DNA of 7,680 nucleotides from Undibacterium sp. (GCA_019752975.1 JAIELM010000009.1:1-7680); one strand, 5' to 3'. Positions 1-5,737 are shown, counted from the first letter of the stretch. Numbers and translations: made by a program. The notes: generated by a model from the letters alone, not told the origin.

Positions 1-1359
1 CCTGAATTAATCGGCATGCTGAGTTTTTCTACGGTCAAAGATTACGAAGATTATCTGGCGCGTTTGCATCGACTACCAAAGTTGTTTGAGCAAACCATCA
101 CGCAAATGAAAAAAGGCGTGACAAGCAAAATTATGCCGCCGCAGTTTTTACTACCAAAGATAGCGCGTCAATGTGATGATTTGGTGGCGATGAGTTTGGA
201 GGCTTCGCCATTTACCAAGCCCGTATTTCAATTTCCTGCTGAATTTTCTGATGCGGATAAGCAGCGTTTAAAAGAGGCGGTATTGGCGGCAGTGAATCAA
301 GAGGTGCTACCAGCATACAAAAAATTTGCGAATTTTGTGCGCAGTGATTACGTCCCGTATGGTCGTAAAGACGTAGGTTTGTGGTCTTTGCCTAATGGCG
401 TAGAACGCTATAAATACCAAGTTAAAATACAAACGACAACCAATAAAACACCAGAAGAAATTCATCAAATCGGTTTGTCTGAGGTGAAGCGCATAGAAGA
501 GCAAATGCTCGGTGTAGCAAAGAAATTGGGCTTCGCGGATTTGAAAACCTTCAATGCCTCCATGGAAAAAAATCCTGCTTTGCATCCTAAGTCACGTCAG
601 GAAATCTTGGATTTGTATGCCAAGTATACAGATCAGATGTACACCAAAATTCCAGAACTCTTTGGACGTCTGCCTAAAGCAAAAGTGAAGATTATTCCGG
701 TAGATGAATTCCGTGAAAAAGAAGCGGCGGGCGCTTCGTACAATGCTGGCGCGGCCGATGGTTCTCGTCCCGGACAAGTTAACGTTAACACCGGCGATTT
801 TGCCAATCGTATGACGCTCTCGATTGAAACCACTGCCTTGCATGAAGGTGTGCCAGGCCATCATATGCAAATTGCGATTGCGCAGGAGTTAGAAGGCCTT
901 CCAGCCTACCGACTACAAGGTGGTAATAATGCTTATGCCGAAGGTTGGGCTCTGTATTCAGAACGCTTAGGTGAAGAACTAGGTTTTTATCAAGATCCGT
1001 ATAGTTATTATGGCCATTTGCAAGACGAAATGCTACGTGCGATTCGTTTAGTGGTGGACACCGGACTGCATTATAAAAAATGGAATCGTCAGCAAGTAGT
1101 TGACTTTTTTCATGATCACTCTGGTATAGAAGAAGTCGAAGTGCAGAGTGAGACCGATCGTTATATCGTTTGGCCGGGTCAAGCTTTGGGATACAAAATA
1201 GGACAACTCAAAATCTTGGAATTGCGTGCTTACGCTAGCAAGGCTTTGGGTGATAAGTTTAGCTTGCGTGGTTTTCACGATGAGGTTTTAGGCGCTGGTG
1301 CTTTGCCTTTGGATTTGTTGGAACAGCGGATACAGGCTTGGGTAAAAAATCAACATTGA
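1..1359 (+). CDS. DUF885 family protein, putative metal-dependent hydrolase (5' end missing)
   Basis: The frame is open from the first base (Pro-Glu-Leu-Ile-Gly before the ATG at 16), so this is the C-terminal part of a longer protein; DUF885 proteins are commonly near 600 residues and often exported, and about 450 are visible. Numbering from the ATG at 16, the family's HEGVPGHH motif lies at residues 276-283 and is followed by EGWALYSE from Glu309. The His/Glu cluster plus a downstream Glu resembles a gluzincin-type zinc site, so a peptidase-like or other hydrolase activity is inferred; the substrate is unknown. The C-terminal part contains YIVWPGQALGYKIG, a conserved-looking stretch typical of the family. 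It ends at TGA 1357-1359. Family assignment is firm, biochemical role is not. The ATG at 16 has no clear Shine-Dalgarno sequence and is probably an internal Met. Confidence 0.88.
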   Translation, partial: PELIGMLSFSTVKDYEDYLARLHRLPKLFEQTITQMKKGVTSKIMPPQFLLPKIARQCDDLVAMSLEASPFTKPVFQFPAEFSDADKQRLKEAVLAAVNQEVLPAYKKFANFVRSDYVPYGRKDVGLWSLPNGVERYKYQVKIQTTTNKTPEEIHQIGLSEVKRIEEQMLGVAKKLGFADLKTFNASMEKNPALHPKSRQEILDLYAKYTDQMYTKIPELFGRLPKAKVKIIPVDEFREKEAAGASYNAGAADGSRPGQVNVNTGDFANRMTLSIETTALHEGVPGHHMQIAIAQELEGLPAYRLQGGNNAYAEGWALYSERLGEELGFYQDPYSYYGHLQDEMLRAIRLVVDTGLHYKKWNRQQVVDFFHDHSGIEEVEVQSETDRYIVWPGQALGYKIGQLKILELRAYASKALGDKFSLRGFHDEVLGAGALPLDLLEQRIQAWVKNQH

Positions 1360-1372
1360 TTTATGTACTACG

Positions 1373-1418
1373 GAAGCGGAGATCTACGTCGTTTTTTTCA
1401 CAGCGAAACCTCCGCTTC
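1373..1418. repeat. 9-bp inverted repeat downstream of the DUF885 gene
   Basis: The arms GAAGCGGAG (1373-1381) and CTCCGCTTC (1410-1418) are perfectly complementary across a 28-nt spacer. The spacer contains a run of seven T (1392-1398). A second, shorter pairing GCGAA/TTCGC (1403-1407 with 1416-1420) competes with it. The position just after a stop codon suggests a transcription end or mRNA 3' structure, but no T tract follows the second arm, so it is not a classical intrinsic terminator. Confidence 0.4.
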
Positions 1419-1488
1419 GCAATAAAAATCAAGGGTGTTTTGAAAAGCGAGAGTAGAATCGAGTAAGCATATTGTGCTAAATTTTTCC

Positions 1489-1493
1489 GGGAG
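1489..1493 (+). promoter_or_regulatory. Shine-Dalgarno site of the 91-residue gene
   Basis: GGGAG lies 6 nt before the ATG at 1500. It supports that start over the in-frame Met codons at 1515 and 1527, which have no comparable site. Confidence 0.6.
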
Positions 1494-1499
1494 ATCTCT

Positions 1500-1775
1500 A
1501 TGGGTGCCTTCGCGATGCCGGTGTATATGTTGGACTACACCCCTAGAACCATTAATGCGCTTTTATCCCCTGGTGCAATTGACTTTAACGAAGTTGATCT
1601 TGATGTATATGATAAAAATAATCTGGCACTTAAGTTAGAAGCCAAAGGGCAGCGGGTAAAAACTGACCCTGATTCGTTTCGGATTACCACTGAACATGGC
1701 GGCGCAATCAATACCCACGATTGGAATTTTACGATCTTGCGTGAATCTGCGGACCGTAGCCGCAAGAAAAGATAA
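1500..1775 (+). CDS. Small hypothetical protein, 91 residues
   Basis: I do not recognise a family. The ATG at 1500 follows GGGAG by 6 nt. The product is soluble-looking: no membrane segment and no convincing signal peptide (the N-terminus MGAFAMPVYMLDYT is mildly hydrophobic but short). The middle is acidic (FNEVDLDVYDKNN), and the last residues are basic (SADRSRKKR), which could contact nucleic acid or simply be a disordered tail. It stands alone: 140 nt separate it from the DUF885 gene, and the next gene is convergent. Evidence for coding is the good ribosome site, a protein of ordinary composition, and the lack of any better frame on either strand. A very narrow, lineage-specific family is likely; function is unknown. 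Confidence 0.65.
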   Translation: MGAFAMPVYMLDYTPRTINALLSPGAIDFNEVDLDVYDKNNLALKLEAKGQRVKTDPDSFRITTEHGGAINTHDWNFTILRESADRSRKKR

Positions 1776-1777
1776 CT

Positions 1778-1814
1778 GGAATAAGCTAAGGAAATAGGCT
1801 ACAGGAAATAAGCC
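1778..1814 (+). repeat. Three degenerate direct repeats of GGAAATAAGCY
   Basis: GGAATAAGCT (1778), GGAAATAGGCT (1790) and GGAAATAAGCC (1804) follow one another at 12-14 nt steps directly after the stop codon of the 91-residue gene. They may be a decayed short tandem repeat. No function can be assigned. Confidence 0.35.
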
Positions 1815-1837
1815 ACAGTTAAGCGCGCCAGCTAAGC

Positions 1838-1895
1838 CGTCATTCACTAGCGTTTTGAGGCTGTCGCGAAAGTCTCAAAGCGCCAGGGAATGACG
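1838..1895. repeat. 58-nt near-perfect palindrome, REP-like or decayed MITE; possible bidirectional transcription barrier
   Basis: Outer arms 1838-1859 and 1874-1895 pair at 19 of 22 positions plus one G-T wobble. The stem continues inward (1860-1862 with 1871-1873, one more wobble) to about 25 bp around an 8-nt loop, GTCGCGAA (1863-1870). The ends are CGTCATTC and GAATGACG, which resemble the termini of palindromic repeats scattered between genes in many proteobacteria. It lies between the convergent 91-residue and DUF882 genes. No T tract follows on either strand, so it is not a standard intrinsic terminator, though a stem this long could still stop transcription or protect mRNA ends. The pairing is seen directly; membership in a repeat family is inference. 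Confidence 0.7.
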
Positions 1896-1949
1896 TAAAA
1901 GAGAATTGGAGTGAGTTTACTTTTAATTTTCTCTTTGTAGAGTAAGCAT

Positions 1950-1965
1950 GCAAGCATGCGCTTGC
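1950..1965 (-). other. Small perfect stem-loop just after the DUF882 stop codon
   Basis: GCAAGC (1950-1955) and GCTTGC (1960-1965) form a 6-bp stem with the loop ATGC, 5 nt beyond the stop codon of the minus-strand gene. It overlaps two copies of the palindrome GCATGC (1946-1951 and 1954-1959). There is no following T tract, so a terminator role is only possible. Confidence 0.3.
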
Positions 1966-1970
1966 CCAAT

Positions 1971-2644
1971 TCAACCCGCCCAAGACCGCTGTAGTCCTGT
2001 GTCTGTGTGTATCCAGCCGCCATTGCCGTTGGCTCTGAAATAAAATCCCACTCCGCCTTGTTTGAAACTTTGTATCAGTTCCCCTAACACCTCTTCGTGC
2101 AAATTGGCGATGCGTATGTCGGCGGCTTTTCCCTGTATATGCAAAGACTTGCGAGCTGCCGGTATACCTTCTTCTCGTAGTCTTTGGTTGGAGGCGGCGG
2201 TGCGATAACCGGATAAAATTTCTAACGGTCTCGTCATTCCAAAACGTGCGATAAAGGCTTGCGTTGCCCAGAGCGTTTCTAATAATTTGGGGTCGATAGC
2301 GGCAGTTTGTTTGCCATTGACGTCGCGTAAAATATGACAAGTTCTTGATAAGCGGATGGCAGCATTTCTCCATCCTTCCAATACAAAAGCTTGGCATGTT
2401 CGCCGCTAGCCGGGCGAATCAGTTCGACGGTGCGTGGCTTAGCCCAAAAATCGCCGTCTAAAGTTTGTGCGCTGAACAGTTCAGGTGGTGGAGTAAGTTT
2501 GCTGTTTTTGCTGCTTTTGCTGCTATTGCTGTTTGTGTCGTCTTGTTGGTTAGGTTCTTGAGCATGCAGAGTGCGGGTACCAAGGACTAAGCCGGAGCTG
2601 GTCAAGAGCAGTGTTTTTTTGAGAAATTGACGGCGGTTTTGCAT
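1971..2644 (-). pseudogene. DUF882 / YcbK-like M15-type peptidase-fold protein, Tat-exported, reading frame broken by a 1-nt deletion
   Basis: Two overlapping minus-strand frames together make one protein of about 224 residues. The N-terminal half starts at ATG 2644 (MQNRRQFLKK), a twin-arginine signal with hydrophobic core and probable cleavage after LHA (residue 28), then a Ser/Asn/Lys-rich linker and FWAKPRTVELIRPASGE. At SAYQEL (codon ending 2342) this frame leaves the family; the other frame takes over at CHILRDVNGK (TGT at 2339). Adding one base between 2340 and 2339 restores SAYQELCHILRDV. The C-terminal half keeps the M15-like features: SGYR at 145-148, the HxxGxAxD-type ligand pair His169/Asp176, and WIHTDTG with His213. 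E. coli YcbK (DUF882) has the same order. The role is presumed to be periplasmic murein cleavage or binding. Both halves look intact, so this is either a recent frameshift mutation or a sequencing error. Confidence 0.85.
2499..2546 (-). repeat. Low-complexity triplet repeat coding the Ser/Asn/Lys linker
   Basis: Imperfect AGC/AAA triplet runs (seen on the plus strand as repeated TTGCTG/TTTGCTGC units) encode the stretch NSNSSKSSKNSK between the signal peptide and the folded part of the DUF882 protein. Such repeats can change length by slippage. The linker probably spaces the domain from the membrane or cell wall. Confidence 0.5.
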
Positions 2645-2670
2645 GTCTTCGGTATTGAGTTGAATGTGTG

Positions 2671-2700
2671 ATTCTATCCAGTTTCTATACCTTGCGTCTA
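2671..2700 (-). promoter_or_regulatory. Candidate sigma-70 promoter of the DUF882 gene
   Basis: Read on the minus strand, TAGACG (2700-2695) and TAGAAT (2676-2671) are separated by 18 nt. They match TTGACA at 4 of 6 and TATAAT at 5 of 6. Transcription would begin about 20 nt before the ATG at 2644. Assignment is by eye only. Confidence 0.35.
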
Positions 2701-2843
2701 CGATTAATATTCTTGTTACTTTCAGGTGCGAATGGTGTCGAGAAAGCGTGGCACAATGTGGTCTAGGAATGAAACATCTGCGGATGAGTGGGTGAGTAGG
2801 TAAGCGGTGTCGCACCCGTAGCACATGATTTTGAGTTGGTTTT

Positions 2844-2848
2844 AGGAG
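2844..2848 (+). promoter_or_regulatory. Shine-Dalgarno site of the PhyH-family gene
   Basis: AGGAG ends 10 nt before the ATG at 2859. The spacing is at the long end of normal, but the match is strong and fixes the start. Confidence 0.6.
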
Positions 2849-2858
2849 ATTAAAAACT

Positions 2859-3611
2859 ATGCTGAGTAGCCAGCAAATAGCGCAGTTTGAGCAAGATGGT
2901 TTTTTAGTTTTACCGGCATTTTCTGATGCCGATTACTGCCAGCAAGTGATTGACTTTGCCCAGCAAGAATTACAGCGTGATCAGGCGCCTATTGAATACG
3001 AGGCTGATACCCGTTATCCGGGGGCGCCGATTTCGCGTGACGCAGATGGTGGTAGAACCGCTCGTCGCTTGCTGCAAGCGTATGCTCGTTCTCACTTAAT
3101 CGCCGATTGGGCGGCCAGCAAGGAACTGGTCGATAAATTGGTGCAAATTTTAGGTGCCGGATTACGATTGTCGCAAGCCCACCATAACTGCATCATGAGC
3201 AAGCAGCCGCGCTTTTCTAGCTTAACCGGCTGGCATCGAGATAGTCGCTATTGGCACTTTCAAAGGCCAGAACTGGTGACCGCGTGGTTAGCCCTGCGTG
3301 ATGAATCGCTAGCCAACGGTTGCTTGATGGTTTTGCCCGGTTCACATCGTTGGCATATCGATGCCGAGCAATTGGATAGCGCGCAATTTTTACGTGCCGA
3401 TAATAGCGTCAATCAGAATTTATTGGCTGGGGCGCAGACGCTTCCACTCAAACAGGGAGATGTGTTACTTTTCTCTAGTAACTTATTTCATGCGGCGGGC
3501 TGTAATCAAACCGAGCAAACAAAATTTTCCATGGTGTTCACCTATAGGGCGGCAGATAATCCCCCATTGCTAGGAACCCGTTCGGATAGTTTGCCTGAGG
3601 TGGAAGTGTAG
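2859..3611 (+). CDS. Phytanoyl-CoA dioxygenase (PhyH) family Fe(II)/2-oxoglutarate oxygenase
   Basis: This 250-residue protein has the size and layout of bacterial PhyH enzymes, which hydroxylate an organic substrate while converting 2-oxoglutarate to succinate and CO2. The opening SQQIAQFEQDGFLVLPAFSD is the usual N-terminus. The iron-binding triad is complete: HxD at His126/Asp128 (GWHRDSRYW) and the distal His211 (NLFHAAG). Arg230 (FTYRA) sits where the family binds the 2-oxoglutarate carboxylate. GCLMVLPGSHRWH is the typical strand before the distal half. No signal peptide is present, so it is cytoplasmic. It appears to be a single-gene unit, divergent from the DUF882 gene and convergent with lysA, so context does not give the substrate. 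The start at 2859 has AGGAG upstream. An active oxygenase is very likely; its substrate is not predictable. Confidence 0.92.
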   Translation: MLSSQQIAQFEQDGFLVLPAFSDADYCQQVIDFAQQELQRDQAPIEYEADTRYPGAPISRDADGGRTARRLLQAYARSHLIADWAASKELVDKLVQILGAGLRLSQAHHNCIMSKQPRFSSLTGWHRDSRYWHFQRPELVTAWLALRDESLANGCLMVLPGSHRWHIDAEQLDSAQFLRADNSVNQNLLAGAQTLPLKQGDVLLFSSNLFHAAGCNQTEQTKFSMVFTYRAADNPPLLGTRSDSLPEVEV

Positions 3612-3617
3612 CTTGAG

Positions 3618-3645
3618 TAGGATTTTTTGCTTAGCTAAAATCCTA
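3618..3645. terminator. AT-rich stem-loop after the PhyH gene, possible terminator
   Basis: TAGGATTTT (3618-3626) and AAAATCCTA (3637-3645) are perfectly complementary over 9 bp with a 10-nt loop, starting 7 nt after the stop codon at 3611. The stem is weak in GC, and the nearest T run on the plus strand (3665-3672) is about 20 nt further on. It may end the PhyH transcript and, with the next hairpin, keep the convergent lysA transcript out. Confidence 0.45.
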
Positions 3646-3693
3646 AGTTGGGAGAAAACGCTGTGTTTTTTTCTTTGTTATTGAGCAGAAGTT

Positions 3694-3717
3694 AGTGGGC
3701 ATACGGATCTGCCCACT
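3694..3717. terminator. GC-rich stem-loop between convergent PhyH and lysA genes
   Basis: AGTGGGCA (3694-3701) and TGCCCACT (3710-3717) form a perfect 8-bp stem with an 8-nt loop (TACGGATC). It lies 23 nt beyond the lysA stop codon on the minus strand. The downstream side on either strand is only mildly T-rich, so termination efficiency is uncertain. Its place between two converging genes fits a shared terminator. Confidence 0.5.
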
Positions 3718-3739
3718 CACCCATCCATCCGTTGTCAAC

Positions 3740-4981
3740 TTACTGTTCCAGCGCAATCAATTCCTGTATGGTTTGACGGCGGCGGATTGATTTGATGTTT
3801 GCGCCATCAACCAAGATCTCTGGAATCAGTGGGCGCGAATTGTAATTGGACGACATACTCGCCCCATAAGCGCCAGTGTCATGGAAGACAAAGAGATCGC
3901 CGATTTGGCATTCCGGTAAATCTTGATGGGTGACTACGCCGCCGTCTTCTTGAGTGAATACGTCGCCAGACTCGCATAATGGCCCCGCTACTACTGTGGC
4001 ACGATTGGCGGTGCTTCTTAATTCGCCTTCTGGCGTGTAAGCACTAATGCGATGATAACTGCCATACATAGACGGGCGAACCAAGTCATTAAATCCTGCG
4101 TCGACTAGCGCGAAGAAATTACTTCCTACTTGCTTTTGAGCGCGTAATTCTGAGATCAAGATGCCGGCCTGTGCGACTAAAAAACGCCCCGGTTCGATTT
4201 CCATGCTAATTTTGTGACCTAAATGGGCTTCTATTTCCTGACGTGCCTTATCCCAAATTTGAAAATAATGGGTGGTATCGACGATCGCTTCGCCTTGCTG
4301 GTAAGGGATGGATAAACCGCCGCCGATCGAGATGGCTTCTAGGTCGAGTGGGCAGGCCTTTACTTGCGTAATCATCGCATCACAGACACTCTGTAGGTGA
4401 TCGTAGTCGACTCCTGAACCTATGTGCATGTGCAGACCAATTAACTTCAAACCATATTGCTGTATCAATGCATAGGCTTGTGGTAATTCTTCATGCCAGA
4501 TACCGTGTTTACTTTGCTCTCCACCGGTATTGGTTTTGCGGCTGTGACCGTGACCAAAACCGGGATTAATTCGAATCCAAACAGGGTGGCCGGGATGGGC
4601 TTGTCCCAATTGTTCCAACATTTGCGGTGAACCACAGTTGACTGGGATGTTCAATTCTACTACTCGTTTGAGTGCGTCGCGTTCGAGTAAGTCAGCGGTG
4701 AAAACGATGGGTGCATGTTGGTTGTCTAATTCTGGATCAAAACCAGCCACCAGTGCGCGTTCTACTTCGCCTAGTGAGACCGAATCGACTAGTACACCTT
4801 GTTCACGCATCAGCCGCAAGATATGTAGATTGCTACAGGATTTTTGCGCGAAACGAATTACATCAAATTGACGTAAGCGCGCAATTTGTGCACGTATCAT
4901 TTGCGCGTCATATGCCCAGCAAGGGGTTTGGAAATCGCGTGCGATTTGGCCGATTTGTGTTGCGGAAATTGCGTTTTTCAT
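3740..4981 (-). CDS. lysA: Diaminopimelate decarboxylase
   Basis: This PLP enzyme decarboxylates meso-2,6-diaminopimelate to L-lysine, the last step of lysine synthesis, in the cytoplasm. The 413-residue product matches the E. coli-type LysA closely throughout (E. coli LysA is about 420 residues). The N-terminal alanine-racemase-like barrel carries the PLP lysine Lys47 (FAQKSCSN), then NPGFGHGHS, HMHIGSG, the phosphate-binding GGGLS, and EPGRFLVAQAG. The C-terminal beta domain has Cys336 in GPLCESGDVF, which enters the partner active site of the dimer, followed by HDTGAYGASMSSNYNSRP. The start at 4981 gives the expected N-terminus, although the ribosome site is weak (AAGG about 12 nt upstream). 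It is transcribed alone and divergently from an Lrp/AsnC-type gene. No lysine riboswitch is visible upstream, so control is probably by a protein regulator. Confidence 0.97.
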   Translation of the reverse strand: MKNAISATQIGQIARDFQTPCWAYDAQMIRAQIARLRQFDVIRFAQKSCSNLHILRLMREQGVLVDSVSLGEVERALVAGFDPELDNQHAPIVFTADLLERDALKRVVELNIPVNCGSPQMLEQLGQAHPGHPVWIRINPGFGHGHSRKTNTGGEQSKHGIWHEELPQAYALIQQYGLKLIGLHMHIGSGVDYDHLQSVCDAMITQVKACPLDLEAISIGGGLSIPYQQGEAIVDTTHYFQIWDKARQEIEAHLGHKISMEIEPGRFLVAQAGILISELRAQKQVGSNFFALVDAGFNDLVRPSMYGSYHRISAYTPEGELRSTANRATVVAGPLCESGDVFTQEDGGVVTHQDLPECQIGDLFVFHDTGAYGASMSSNYNSRPLIPEILVDGANIKSIRRRQTIQELIALEQ

Positions 4982-5041
4982 TTTGCTACTAAGCCTTAGA
5001 GTTGAGCTTAAAGAGGAAAAAAGTCAGGCGAATGTAAGAGG

Positions 5042-5070
5042 TGGAATTACACTACTGTAGCGCGTACAAT
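5042..5070 (+). promoter_or_regulatory. Candidate sigma-70 promoter of the Lrp-family gene
   Basis: TACAAT (5065-5070) matches the -10 consensus at 5 of 6, with TGGAAT (5042-5047, 3 of 6) 17 nt upstream. Transcription would start near 5077, leaving a leader of about 70 nt that contains the inverted repeat at 5085-5123. A weak -10-like TACATT on the minus strand (5036-5031) could serve lysA, which would place the two promoters nearly back to back. Confidence 0.45.
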
Positions 5071-5084
5071 ACGAAAATCAAATG

Positions 5085-5123
5085 GGAATTCAATGGAGAG
5101 TCATCGGTTTCACCATGAATTCC
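5085..5123. promoter_or_regulatory. Inverted repeat in the leader of the Lrp-family gene, possible operator or mRNA stem
   Basis: GGAATTCA (5085-5092) and TGAATTCC (5116-5123) are perfectly complementary. With a single bulged base the pairing becomes GGAATTC(A)ATGG against CCATGAATTCC, 11 bp. It lies between the predicted transcription start and the ATG at 5147. An operator for autoregulation or a leader hairpin are both possible. The repeat also explains the in-frame ATG at 5093, which is probably not a start codon. Confidence 0.5.
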
Positions 5124-5134
5124 TCAGAATTTAC

Positions 5135-5138
5135 GAGG
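5135..5138 (+). promoter_or_regulatory. Shine-Dalgarno site that decides the Lrp-family start
   Basis: GAGG ends 8 nt before the ATG at 5147. The alternative in-frame ATG at 5093 has only a weak GGGAA upstream and would add 18 residues not usual in this family. Confidence 0.6.
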
Positions 5139-5146
5139 TTTTGCTT

Positions 5147-5614
5147 ATGAATCAAAAAATCGATCAATACGATCAAAAAATCCTACAATTATTGCAAGAA
5201 GATGCGCGTATATCGCATGCAGAGCTAGGGCGTCGAGTGCATCTTAGTCAGCCCGCGGTTTCTGAGAGAATTAAGCGTCTCGAAGCGAGTAATATTATTC
5301 GCGGCTATCGCGCTGATATTAATCCCAAAGCGCTAGGTTACGAAATCGCTGCGATGATACGGGTCTCGACGAAACAAGGTCGGCCCTACGCGCAATATGT
5401 CGCGAATTGTCCTGAGATTATTGATTGCTATACAGTGACAGGTGAAGACGGCGCGGTGATGCGCGTGCTGGCCACGGATGTTGAACATTTGCAGCGCATC
5501 ATTAATGAGCTTAACGCCTTTGGCTCGACCTCGACCGCGATTGTTTTGACTACCCATGTATCAGGAAAGTCGATCGCTGTACCTGTCGGCAATGCAAACA
5601 ATGAGAAGACTTAA
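5147..5614 (+). CDS. Lrp/AsnC family transcriptional regulator
   Basis: The 155-residue product is the normal size for this family. It opens with MNQKIDQYDQKILQLLQEDAR and a winged helix-turn-helix (ISHAELGRRVHLSQPAVSERIKRLEASNII, about residues 22-51), where SQPAVSERIKRLE is the recognition-helix signature. GYRADINPKALGY links to the C-terminal RAM (ligand-binding, oligomerising) domain, with DCYTVTGEDGAVMRVLATD and HLQRIINEL as typical segments. Such proteins form dimers to hexadecamers and sense amino acids. It is divergent from lysA, in the place where E. coli has lysR. Control of lysA and of itself is therefore plausible but inferred from position only. The ATG at 5147 was preferred to 5093 because of GAGG at 5135 and family length. 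The specific gene name and effector cannot be told. Confidence 0.93.
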   Translation: MNQKIDQYDQKILQLLQEDARISHAELGRRVHLSQPAVSERIKRLEASNIIRGYRADINPKALGYEIAAMIRVSTKQGRPYAQYVANCPEIIDCYTVTGEDGAVMRVLATDVEHLQRIINELNAFGSTSTAIVLTTHVSGKSIAVPVGNANNEKT

Positions 5615-5627
5615 CTTGTTCGCCATT

Positions 5628-5661
5628 TGTCCGTGACCGTCCGTTCGTATGAAGTCGGACA
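5628..5661. promoter_or_regulatory. TGTCCG/CGGACA inverted repeat, candidate enhancer (activator) site for the sigma-54 promoter
   Basis: TGTCCG (5628-5633) and CGGACA (5656-5661) are inverted copies, and GTCCGT is also directly repeated at 5629 and 5639, 10 nt apart, one helical turn. The block lies roughly 100-135 nt before the transcription start expected from the -24/-12 promoter at 5738, a usual distance for a bacterial enhancer-binding protein. The site is a candidate by position and symmetry; no activator is in the window. Confidence 0.4.
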
Positions 5662-5708
5662 CATTGAAATTCGCGTCGTATCCCGCTTTAGATAAAAAAA
5701 TTTAATAA

Positions 5709-5721
5709 ATTCAATAGCTTA
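5709..5721 (+). promoter_or_regulatory. Candidate IHF binding site
   Basis: ATTCAATAGCTTA matches WATCAANNNNTTR at all but one fixed position and sits in an AT-rich tract (from 5691 on). It lies between the putative enhancer and the sigma-54 promoter, where IHF commonly bends DNA to bring the activator to the polymerase. The consensus is loose, so chance matches occur. Confidence 0.4.
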
Positions 5722-5737
5722 CCGTCTTGTTTTTATT

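Noticed and set aside
1838..1895. Rho-independent terminator
   Set aside because: The stem is strong, but neither strand has a T tract after it, so it is reported as a palindromic repeat instead.
1840..2397. 185-residue minus-strand frame overlapping the DUF882 gene
   Set aside because: It is the third frame of the same DNA, rich in Arg/Thr/His without any domain, and runs through the 58-nt hairpin; the other two frames hold the recognisable protein.
2725..2816. GGTGCGA/TCGCACC inverted repeat in the DUF882-PhyH intergenic region
   Set aside because: Seven bp with arms 78 nt apart is not convincing as an operator or hairpin; likely chance.
2645..2824. Upstream extension of the DUF882 frame to 2824
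   Set aside because: The frame is open, but the added 60 residues are not family-like and precede a clear Tat signal at MQNRRQFLKK; a promoter-like pair also lies inside the extension.
4638..4992. Plus-strand frames antisense to the start of lysA
   Set aside because: They lie opposite the strongly conserved LysA coding sequence, have no ribosome site and no recognisable domain.
4982..5146. Possible lysine riboswitch ahead of lysA
   Set aside because: The gap is only 165 nt, is shared with the divergent gene, and shows none of the multi-helix junction or conserved core expected of a lysine riboswitch.
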